A DNA stretch of 64,000 bases, taken from positions 391,487 through 455,486 of the forward strand of contig NZ_CACSIJ010000014.1 in NCBI RefSeq assembly GCF_902705855.1, given 5' to 3'. The notes below the pieces were generated by a model. That model saw only the letters and a program-made list of their open reading frames with translations, did no database searches and had not been told where the DNA came from. How positions within the stretch are numbered: the stretch's first letter is position 1; every line of letters starts with the position of its first letter. This document shows, in pieces, positions 38,127-44,973 of this stretch. Both the position numbers and the translations under genes were made by a program. This stretch comes from Zhongshania aliphaticivorans (GTDB taxonomy: Bacteria; Pseudomonadota; Gammaproteobacteria; Pseudomonadales; Spongiibacteraceae).

Positions 38127-38507
38127 TCAGGCGACCTGAACGGGGATGGCGTTGCTGGCGTGGCTGACAGTATTGTCAGCATTCATATAAATAAGGCGCG
38201 GCTTAAAGTTGATCAGCTCGGCCTCAGAATATGTGGCGTACGCACAAATAATAATGATGTCGTCGACATTCGCTTTATGCGCGGCCGCACCATTAATAGA
38301 AATGATGCCGCTATTGTCTTCGCCACGAATTGCATAGGTGGTGAAGCGCTCGCCATTGGTGACGTTGTAAATTTGAATTTGCTCAAATTCACGGATACTC
38401 GACATGTCGAGTAATTTACCGTCGATGGCGCACGAACCTTCATAGTTGAGCACTGCGTGGGTAACGCGGGCTTTGTGAAGTTTAGCTTTCAGCATAACGG
38501 ACTGCAT
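38127..38507 (-). CDS. panD: Aspartate 1-decarboxylase, PanD
   Basis: 126 residues from ATG 38507 with an AAGGAAT ribosome-binding site; an upstream in-frame start would overlap panC. It makes beta-alanine from aspartate for pantothenate synthesis. The proenzyme self-cleaves between Gly24 and Ser25 in YEGSCAID, leaving a pyruvoyl group on the alpha chain; the site is intact, as is Tyr58-type TTYAIRGE. It follows panC by 34 nt. Confidence 0.95.
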   Translation of the reverse strand: MQSVMLKAKLHKARVTHAVLNYEGSCAIDGKLLDMSSIREFEQIQIYNVTNGERFTTYAIRGEDNSGIISINGAAAHKANVDDIIIICAYATYSEAELINFKPRLIYMNADNTVSHASNAIPVQVA

Positions 38508-38541
38508 AACGCTATTCCTTTCTCTCTCAGTCTTTACCGGC

Positions 38542-39426
38542 TTAATTAGTAGCCAGCATTCCCCAGTCGGCGCTGGGGTTAACATTCAGGGTTACGTTGT
38601 CAATCAAACGCGTGCTGCCAAGTTTGGCGGCGGCGAGTATGACCACTTCTTCGGTGTCCGCTGTTACCGGACGCAGGGTACTAGCATCGCAAATAGTAAA
38701 GTAGTCAGACTCCAAGCCAGCTTTGCTAAGGCTGATTTTGGCATGCTGTTCTAGCTTGCTATAGCTGTCGTAGCCGCAGGCGATGGCCTCGCGGGTTTCC
38801 TGCAATACACGATGTAAAACGGGTGCAATTTCACGTTGCTCGGCATTTAAATAGCCGTTGCGTGAGCTCAGGGCTAAGCCGTCTTCGCTGCGAGCTGTTG
38901 CAACACCAACAATGTTGATTGGCATGCATAGGTCGCGGACCATTTTACGGATAACGCTAAGTTGCTGAAAATCCTTTTCACCAAACACGGCAGTGTCTGG
39001 TTGCACAATATTAAATAGCTTCGCCACAATGGTTGCGACGCCGGTAAAGTGCCCGGGTCGGCTTGCGCCACAGTGGTCGTCGGACAGTTCTGGCACAGCA
39101 ATTTTGCTGTGACTGTCCATGCCTTCCGGATAAATTTCGCTTACGTGCGGAAGGAATAAAAATTGTGCGCCTGCGGCAAACAGTTTTTCTTTGTCTGCGG
39201 CCAAGGTGCGTGGATAGCTGCTGAGGTCTTCGTTGGCGCCAAATTGCAGCGGATTAACAAAGATGCTGACAACGACGATGTCGGCGTGCTGCTTAGCGCG
39301 CTGAACAAGGCGTAGATGCCCGTCATGCAGATTGCCCATAGTCGGTACAAAGGCGACGGTTTTACCGGCGCGTTTTCCCGAATTAAGAGCGGCCCTTAAT
39401 GATGCGGCTGTGCTATATGTTTTCAT
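38542..39426 (-). CDS. panC: Pantothenate synthetase, PanC
   Basis: 294 residues from ATG 39426; the frame extends upstream to 39513 but that leader is not part of the family. It joins pantoate and beta-alanine with ATP. Nucleotide-binding [38 protein letters not shown] and the KMSLS-like ALSSRNGYL motif are intact. The 266-nt gap to panB carries repeated GTAAC/GTTAC half-sites. Confidence 0.94.
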   Translation of the reverse strand: MKTYSTAASLRAALNSGKRAGKTVAFVPTMGNLHDGHLRLVQRAKQHADIVVVSIFVNPLQFGANEDLSSYPRTLAADKEKLFAAGAQFLFLPHVSEIYPEGMDSHSKIAVPELSDDHCGASRPGHFTGVATIVAKLFNIVQPDTAVFGEKDFQQLSVIRKMVRDLCMPINIVGVATARSEDGLALSSRNGYLNAEQREIAPVLHRVLQETREAIACGYDSYSKLEQHAKISLSKAGLESDYFTICDASTLRPVTADTEEVVILAAAKLGSTRLIDNVTLNVNPSADWGMLATN

Positions 39427-39620
39427 ACCACCCAACTTCCCAATCTCATACTTCGCAGGGCGAAGGTAGTTTGCTGTGAAGTCAGTCCGCGCACACCGCG
39501 GGCTGGCGACCAATACACTGGCTATACGGCCTTAAAAACCTGAAAAGACTGTTCATAATCTGATCAGTTTGGCCAGTGGCGGGCAAGTATGCCCCAATCG
39601 GAATTGCCGTTCAATGCTTT

Positions 39621-39674
39621 GGTAACAAAAAATTCACGACTTTGTTACCTACCAAAACGTTCCCCGAGGTAACA
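39621..39674. promoter_or_regulatory. Cluster of GTAAC/GTTAC half-sites between panB and panC
   Basis: GGTAACA (39621-39627) and TGTTACC (39643-39649) form a perfect 7-bp inverted repeat with a 15-nt spacer; a further GTAACA lies at 39669-39674. The half-site and 15-nt spacing resemble the TGTTAC-N15-GTAACG element upstream of the crcZ-like promoter, but I see no -24/-12 promoter here. Confidence 0.4.
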
Positions 39675-39692
39675 GTTTGGGATTATAAACCC

Positions 39693-40484
39693 TTAGTCAA
39701 AACTATGCTCGTCTGCGGGGAAGCTACCGTCGATGACGGCGCTATTGTAGCGCTTCAGGGCATCCTCTACACCGTTACTGCCTTCCGCAAAGTTACGTAC
39801 AAAGCGTGCGGTCTTCTCGGTTATACCGAGCAGGTCGTGTAGTACCAGTACTTGGGCGTCTGTGCCGTTGCCGGCCCCAATACCAATAACGGGGATTTTT
39901 AGGATGGCGCTGATTTCTGTTGCGAGTTTGCGTGGTACACATTCCAGCACCAGCATTGCCGCTCCTGCGGCTTCCAGCGCCACTGCGTCGGCAAGAATGG
40001 CTTTGGCTTGGCTGTCGTCGCGCCCCTGCACTCGGTAGCCCCCCAATACGTTAACGGATTGAGGGGTTAGACCGAGGTGGCCGCATACCGGAATACCGGC
40101 TTGGTTCAGCAGCGTTACGCTCTCTGCAAGCCAGCCGCCGCCCTCAATTTTGACCATATGCGCGCCAGCTCGCATTAGCGTGGCGGCATTGTCGGCACAT
40201 TGTTGGGCGGTGTTATAGCTGCCAAAAGGCATATCACTAATAATGAGTGGTTGCGTGCAGCCACGGGCAACGCAGGCTGTGTGGTAGGCCATGTCGTCTA
40301 AAGTAACGGGTAGGGTGGAATCGCGCCCCTGTAGCACCATGCCAAGTGAGTCGCCGACAAGAATAGCGTCTATACCTGCTTTTTCGACAAGTTTGGCAAA
40401 GCTGGCGTCGTAGCACGTAACCACGGCAAATTTTTCATGCTGTTGCTTTTTTGTCAGCAGTTTGAGGGTGTTTACCTTGCTCAT
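39693..40484 (-). CDS. panB: 3-methyl-2-oxobutanoate hydroxymethyltransferase, PanB
   Basis: 263 residues, close to E. coli PanB (264). It transfers a hydroxymethyl group to ketoisovalerate to make ketopantoate. [49 protein letters not shown] and LVLECVP are family motifs, including the magnesium-binding aspartates. It begins 18 nt after the deoxynucleoside kinase stop, within the pcnB-folK-kinase-panB unit. Confidence 0.95.
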   Translation of the reverse strand: MSKVNTLKLLTKKQQHEKFAVVTCYDASFAKLVEKAGIDAILVGDSLGMVLQGRDSTLPVTLDDMAYHTACVARGCTQPLIISDMPFGSYNTAQQCADNAATLMRAGAHMVKIEGGGWLAESVTLLNQAGIPVCGHLGLTPQSVNVLGGYRVQGRDDSQAKAILADAVALEAAGAAMLVLECVPRKLATEISAILKIPVIGIGAGNGTDAQVLVLHDLLGITEKTARFVRNFAEGSNGVEDALKRYNSAVIDGSFPADEHSFD

Positions 40485-40502
40485 AGCGGGCCTCGGCGGT
40501 GC

Positions 40503-41183
40503 TCAGAAAAATGTGGGGTTAAAGTAATGGCGACCGCTGCGTATTTCCAGCACATATTGCAATAATTTCTCATATTGCTGGTCATTGTTGGCAAAGTCGA
40601 TGTCGCTGGCGTTAATGATGAGTAGCGGTGAGTCGTTGTACGACAGGAAAAATTCGCTATAGGCGGCATTTACTCGCTCTAAATAGTCGCCATGTATGCT
40701 TTGTTCAAATTGCACCCCGCGATGTTGTATTCGTTCTTTTAGCACTTTTACCGGCGCTTGTAAGTAAATCACTAGGTCTGGCGTGGGAATGTCGACCTGC
40801 ACCTGTTGGTAGACTTTTTGGTATAGCTCTAGCTCGTTGGTGTCGAGGGTGATTTGGGCGAATAAAGGGTCTTTTTGGAATAAAAAATCGGCGATATGGG
40901 TTTGATTAAACATGTCGCTTTGGCGTAAGTCGCTGAGCTGCTGTGCGCGCTGAAATAAGAAAAACAGCTGGGCTGATAAGGCCGCGTGGCGCTGGTTGGC
41001 GTAAAAACGTTCCAGAAAGGGATTGTCTTCGGCTTTCTCAAGCAGCATTTGGTAGTTAAGTGATTCCGCTAGGCGCCGCACTAGGGTGCTTTTGCCCACA
41101 CCGATAGGCCCTTCCACTGCGATAAAACAGGGCGGTTTTTCGGTATTGATAATAGGCTCGTTAATTAGTGATCGCTTTATCAT
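40503..41183 (-). CDS. Deoxynucleoside kinase family protein
   Basis: 226 residues. P-loop GPIGVGKSTLVRRLAE, then the family ERFYANQ, LFFLFQRAQQL, a basic lid region HRGVQFEQ and YSEFF. This is the deoxyadenosine/deoxyguanosine kinase family of nucleotide salvage; substrate preference cannot be read from sequence. Its ATG lies within folK (23-nt overlap), so it is translated with folK and precedes panB. Confidence 0.85.
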   Translation of the reverse strand: MIKRSLINEPIINTEKPPCFIAVEGPIGVGKSTLVRRLAESLNYQMLLEKAEDNPFLERFYANQRHAALSAQLFFLFQRAQQLSDLRQSDMFNQTHIADFLFQKDPLFAQITLDTNELELYQKVYQQVQVDIPTPDLVIYLQAPVKVLKERIQHRGVQFEQSIHGDYLERVNAAYSEFFLSYNDSPLLIINASDIDFANNDQQYEKLLQYVLEIRSGRHYFNPTFF

Positions 41184-41664
41184 CTGACTCTAAAACCCAT
41201 AAATTGTCGTTGTCGGAATAGCCCACGTTGGCATTTTCGCCTAGATAGCGGCGAAGTAGCTCAGCGGGTGCAATATCTGCGAGTGGACGAAGGACGAAGT
41301 CTCTATCAAACATTCGTGGATGTGGAATGATCAGGTCGCTTGTGTGGATGTTTTCCCTGCCGTACAGAAGTAGGTCGAGGTCAAGGGTTCTGGCGGCCCA
41401 GCGGATATTACGCTGCCGATGATGCCGGGCTTCAATGGCTTGTAGGGTGGTGAGCAGATTGTGTGCATTCAGGCTGGTATCAATGGCGATGACGGCATTG
41501 ACGTAGTTGCCTTGTGTTCCTGGGCCTATAGCGATTGAGCCGTAAAGGCGGGATTGCGCAATGATGTGGCAGTCAGGCGTAGCGGCAATCGTCTGTATTG
41601 CCGTTAATACCTGCTGCTTTGGCTGATCTAAGTTACTGCCCAGCGCAATGTAACTGCGGATCAT
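41161..41664 (-). CDS. folK: HPPK, 6-hydroxymethyl-dihydropterin pyrophosphokinase, FolK
   Basis: 167 residues from ATG 41664; the stop of pcnB overlaps this start (ATGA). Motifs ALGSNLDQP, the GPGTQGNYVNAVIAI segment, RTLDLDLLLYG and IPHPRMFDRDFVLRPL are those of HPPK, which pyrophosphorylates the pterin precursor of folate. The catalytic aspartates in DLDLDLLLY are present. Confidence 0.95.
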   Translation of the reverse strand: MIRSYIALGSNLDQPKQQVLTAIQTIAATPDCHIIAQSRLYGSIAIGPGTQGNYVNAVIAIDTSLNAHNLLTTLQAIEARHHRQRNIRWAARTLDLDLLLYGRENIHTSDLIIPHPRMFDRDFVLRPLADIAPAELLRRYLGENANVGYSDNDNLWVLESDDKAITN

Positions 41665-43037
41665 CGCGGTTTGCGAGGGCTGCGTCGGCGCCGGGGTGCG
41701 CGAGGCTTTTCTCCGGCAGGGACTTGCGTGAGCATAGCACCACGCGTGTCTGCATGAGCCTCTTGAAACGCTAGCCACCATTGGCCCAGTCCAGCTTCAA
41801 CTTCACCGGCTTGTTCGCGTAGCAGTAGGAAGTCGAAGCCCGCGCGGAAATAACGATGTTCCAGAAGCTGTTCTGCCCGCTTACCGGTGCGGCGGGTGAG
41901 TCGGCTTTGTAGTTCCCATATGTCACGCATTGGCAGCGAGAAACGTTTGGGAATGGCAACGGTTTGCTGCTGCTTGTGCAGTACGCGTTCGGCCGCTTGG
42001 TGAAGCGCGGGGATTTCCGGTACTCCGCTGTCAAGAATTTCTTTGTAGACTTTTTTTACCACTGGCCACAGCAGTACTGCGTAGATAAAGGCCGGCGTAA
42101 CGGGTTTACCCTCTGCAATTCTAGCGTCGGTATTAATAAGGCCCTGTTGAATAATTGCTTCTGTTGCCGGCTCGTGTTGATTCAGCATTTTTTGTGTTGC
42201 TGGGAATAGCGGGCTGAAGAGACCGTAGCGCTGCAATAACGCGTAGGTTTGAATGCCTTGCCCAGACATCAGCAGTTTGATGACTTCGTCAAACATGCGT
42301 GCTGCAGAGATGTCGGTCAGCAGAGGCGCTAATCGCTTGAGCGGCTCTTCGGTATGCTTCTCTATATCGAAATTGAGTTTTGCGGCAAAGCGGACAACGC
42401 GCAGCATGCGCACTGGATCTTCGCGATAGCGGGTTTCTGGATCACCAATAATGCGGATAAGCTTTTGCTCTAGATCCCGCATGCCGCCGACATAGTCGTA
42501 AACGCAAAAGTCACGGCTTGAATAATACAGGGCGTTTATGCTGAGGTCGCGACGTGCGGCGTCTTCATTTACTGAGCCGTAAACGTTGTCGCGGGTTAGC
42601 ATGCCAGATTCGGTGCGGGCCGAGTGCTTGTTGCGCTGGGCGCTAGTACTGGGCGCATCGTGCCCACCCCTAAAGGTGGTGACTTCAATAATTTCATTAC
42701 CAAAGCGGACGTGGACGATACGGAATCGGCGGCCGATGATGCGGCTATTGCGGAAGACGCCGCGAACCTGTTCGGGCGTTGCGTTAGTGGCAATATCGAA
42801 ATCTTTGGGTTGCCCGCCTAGTAAAAGGTCGCGCACACCGCCGCCAACGAGAAATGCATCATAGCCCTCTTCGTTGAGTCGTCTTATGACTTTAATTGCG
42901 GCGTCGCTAATATTCTTGCGGGAGACGCAGTGTTCGTCTCGCGGAATGATTGCCACGGTGTTTGATGTGTATTGGCTGGGTTTGGAAAACTTGCCTGAGA
43001 GCTTTTTCCAGAGCCCGGTAACGGAGCTAGATGTCAT
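41661..43037 (-). CDS. pcnB: Poly(A) polymerase I, PcnB
   Basis: 458 residues. Nucleotidyltransferase core FLVGGGVRDLLLG and KDFDIATNATPEQV (catalytic aspartates), then INALYY, DPVRMLRVVRFAAKL and a long helical RNA-binding region ending in a basic RRRRSPRKPR tail. It adds 3' poly(A) tails to promote RNA decay. The position after cbrB and crcZ and before folK matches pseudomonads. The long basic tail is typical of PcnB rather than CCA-adding enzymes. Confidence 0.93.
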   Translation of the reverse strand: MTSSSVTGLWKKLSGKFSKPSQYTSNTVAIIPRDEHCVSRKNISDAAIKVIRRLNEEGYDAFLVGGGVRDLLLGGQPKDFDIATNATPEQVRGVFRNSRIIGRRFRIVHVRFGNEIIEVTTFRGGHDAPSTSAQRNKHSARTESGMLTRDNVYGSVNEDAARRDLSINALYYSSRDFCVYDYVGGMRDLEQKLIRIIGDPETRYREDPVRMLRVVRFAAKLNFDIEKHTEEPLKRLAPLLTDISAARMFDEVIKLLMSGQGIQTYALLQRYGLFSPLFPATQKMLNQHEPATEAIIQQGLINTDARIAEGKPVTPAFIYAVLLWPVVKKVYKEILDSGVPEIPALHQAAERVLHKQQQTVAIPKRFSLPMRDIWELQSRLTRRTGKRAEQLLEHRYFRAGFDFLLLREQAGEVEAGLGQWWLAFQEAHADTRGAMLTQVPAGEKPRAPRRRRSPRKPR

Positions 43038-43177
43038 TGATGTCTGCGGTTAGCCGATGAATTTTATGAAGCCAGTATTCTAGCACAGGCGTATTTGGAG
43101 TGTTGTTAAACGAATGATGGAATTTTATAGGGAGTGCGCGTTCGAATAAGTGTCTGTGGAGTAATTTGCGGGGTTTT

Positions 43178-43292
43178 AAAACGAAGAAGGGGAAAACAAT
43201 GTCTTCCCCACCCAGGTCTCTTTGCTTATGTATTATTATTATTCTTTCTCTGTTTTTTTATTATTATTTTCATTTTTTATTATTCTTCGCTC
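43178..43292 (-). ncRNA. crcZ: CrcZ-like small RNA (Hfq/Crc-sequestering candidate)
   Basis: Predicted transcript of about 115 nt from a sigma-54 promoter (43302-43318), starting near 43292 and ending in a hairpin with GGGGAA/TTCCCC arms (43189-43209) followed by TTCTTCGTTTT. Between 43287 and 43220 the RNA is A-rich with many overlapping AANAANAA units (AAGAAUAA, AAUAAUAA and repeats), which are catabolite-activity motifs bound by Hfq/Crc in Pseudomonas. The gene order cbrA-cbrB-[RNA]-pcnB is exactly that of Pseudomonas CrcZ, but this RNA is much shorter than the roughly 400-nt P. aeruginosa one. The remaining 140 nt up to pcnB (43038-43177) show no gene. Confidence 0.78.
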
Positions 43293-43301
43293 CCAACATA
43301 G

Positions 43302-43318
43302 AGCATTTGCTGTGCCAA
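43302..43318 (-). promoter_or_regulatory. Sigma-54 (-24/-12) promoter of the CrcZ-like RNA
   Basis: Read on the minus strand: TTGGCACAGCAAATGCT. GG and GC are separated by exactly 10 nt and the -24 element TTGGCAC is consensus. It points away from cbrB into the A-rich transcript. CbrB is a sigma-54 activator encoded directly upstream. Confidence 0.85.
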
Positions 43319-43391
43319 CTTTATAATCTCTTTATTTATCAGTTGCTTAGTGTGTTTTGGTGTTTGGTTTTCACTTTGCAATTTTGTGAAT

Positions 43392-43440
43392 TGTTACCTT
43401 AATAAACGCCCTTTGTTACGTTGTCTGAGCTTGGGTAACG
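43392..43440. promoter_or_regulatory. CbrB-type upstream activating sites
   Basis: TGTTAC (43414-43419) and GTAACG (43435-43440) form an inverted repeat with a 15-nt spacer; another TGTTAC lies at 43392-43397. They lie about 75-135 nt upstream of the -24/-12 promoter, the usual distance for an enhancer-binding activator. TGTTAC-spacer-GTAACA is the form I recall for CbrB targets in Pseudomonas. Confidence 0.65.
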
Positions 43441-43452
43441 CCTGGTCGCAAC

Positions 43453-44895
43453 TTATGTTCCCGCCCGTGAGCTGACTTTCTTGCGCGGAATACCCAAGCG
43501 CTGGCGACGTTCCCATAGGCACTTTCGACTTACGCCAAGTTTTTGCGCTAGCTCGGTTTCACTCATGGAGTCTTGGTGCTCTAGCACAAAACGCTGAAAG
43601 TAATCTTCTAGTGACAGGTCTTCACTGGGGTCTGCGTGAATGGGTTTGCGGTTGTCGCGATTGCGATCTGGGGTGCTGCTCGTCGCGCGGGGTGGGTTGT
43701 CGTTGCGGCGGCCACGAATCTGGCTGATGTCAACGAGCTCTAAATCTATGTCGAGGAGCTCGTTATCGATTTCTTTACGGTCACATAATATGACTGCGCG
43801 CTCAATGGCATTTTCTAGCTCCCTAATATTGCCTGGCCATATATAGGTGGTTATCGCTTGGATGGCCTTGGGGCTGAAATGCATCAGCGGTTTCTTCATT
43901 TTTTCGCAGCGGCTTTTTAGTAGCGTTTCGGCCAGCTCAAGAATGTCTTTACCGCGCTCACGCAGTGGTGGTAATTCCAGTTTCATAACATTTATACGGT
44001 AGTACAAATCTTCACGGAAGCGACCGGAGTGCGCCATGTCTTTTAGGTCGCGGTGAGTTGCGCAGATAAGTCTCACGTTAACTTTTATAGATTCTACCGA
44101 GCCTATACGGCGGATTTCGTTTTCCTGAATAAAGCGTAACAGTCGCGCTTGAGCCTCTAGGGGCAGTTCTCCAATTTCGTCGAGGAATAAGGTGCCGCCG
44201 TCAGCTGCTTCGATCAGCCCGGTGCGGTTGGTGTTGGCGCCAGTAAATGCACCTTTCTCATAGCCGAATAATTCGGACTCGATTAAGGTTTCAGGAATTG
44301 CCGCACAGTTGACACAAATAATGGGTTTGCCGTTGCGTGTGCTTTGATTATGAATTGCACGGGCTACTAATTCCTTACCGGTACCGGTTTCTCCATGAAC
44401 GAGTACGGTTGCATCTGTGGGGGCGGCGCGGCGAATATGGTCATAGAGTTGCTGCATGGCTTTGCAGCTGCCGATCATGCCATTGGCGTCGGCGATTTGT
44501 TTGCGTTGAATACTGCTCGGTTCGGTCGCATTGGGCTGCCGTTCTACAGTGGTACTCTGGATAATACGCTCGACGGTTTCCAGCATTTCATCGTGATCGA
44601 AGGGCTTGGCGATATAGTCGATAGCGCCTTTTTTCATCGAGTCCACGGCAGACTTCAGGCTTGCGTAGCTGGTCATAATCAGTACGGGGGCTTCAGTTTT
44701 ACTGATTAGGTCGGTGCCTGCTGCGCCAGGCAGCCGCAAGTCACTGATAATTAGCGAGTAGTCGTTGACGTTATAGTTAGTTAACGCTTTTTGAACAGAG
44801 TCCGCCTCGTCTACCTGATAGTCATTGCGTTCGAGCAGGCGCCGCAGTGCCAGACGGATGACATCTTCGTCTTCGACTATTAGGATCTTGGGCAT
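43453..44895 (-). CDS. cbrB: Sigma-54-dependent response regulator CbrB
   Basis: 480 residues. Receiver domain with phosphoacceptor Asp52 (SDLRLPG) and Lys in [12 protein letters not shown]+ domain (about 145-370) with Walker [13 protein letters not shown], the GAFTGA loop that contacts sigma-54, and [19 protein letters not shown]-terminal Fis-type HTH ending [18 protein letters not shown]. Together with CbrA it senses carbon/nitrogen state and drives crcZ. Partner kinase gene is 78 nt upstream; its predicted target RNA starts about 160 nt downstream. Confidence 0.94.
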   Translation of the reverse strand: MPKILIVEDEDVIRLALRRLLERNDYQVDEADSVQKALTNYNVNDYSLIISDLRLPGAAGTDLISKTEAPVLIMTSYASLKSAVDSMKKGAIDYIAKPFDHDEMLETVERIIQSTTVERQPNATEPSSIQRKQIADANGMIGSCKAMQQLYDHIRRAAPTDATVLVHGETGTGKELVARAIHNQSTRNGKPIICVNCAAIPETLIESELFGYEKGAFTGANTNRTGLIEAADGGTLFLDEIGELPLEAQARLLRFIQENEIRRIGSVESIKVNVRLICATHRDLKDMAHSGRFREDLYYRINVMKLELPPLRERGKDILELAETLLKSRCEKMKKPLMHFSPKAIQAITTYIWPGNIRELENAIERAVILCDRKEIDNELLDIDLELVDISQIRGRRNDNPPRATSSTPDRNRDNRKPIHADPSEDLSLEDYFQRFVLEHQDSMSETELAQKLGVSRKCLWERRQRLGIPRKKVSSRAGT

Positions 44896-44973
44896 AATTT
44901 TCTCCGTGGATTCGTGCGGCCACTACCAAACAGGCGCGTAGCCGAACAACATAACGCGATCAGCAAAATAATT

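Noticed and set aside
38097..38414. 105-aa plus-strand ORF over panD
   Set aside because: Lies wholly antisense to panD, whose product and cleavage site are intact; a shadow frame.
39603..39640. Sigma-54 promoter before panC (TTGGGGCATACTTGCC on the minus strand)
   Set aside because: GG-to-GC spacing is 9 rather than 10 nt and the -24 element is poor.
43166..43402. 78-aa plus-strand ORF between pcnB and cbrB
   Set aside because: It is low-complexity Tyr/Phe/Leu/Ile coding that comes from the T-rich strand opposite the A-rich sRNA; no ribosome-binding site and antisense to the predicted crcZ.
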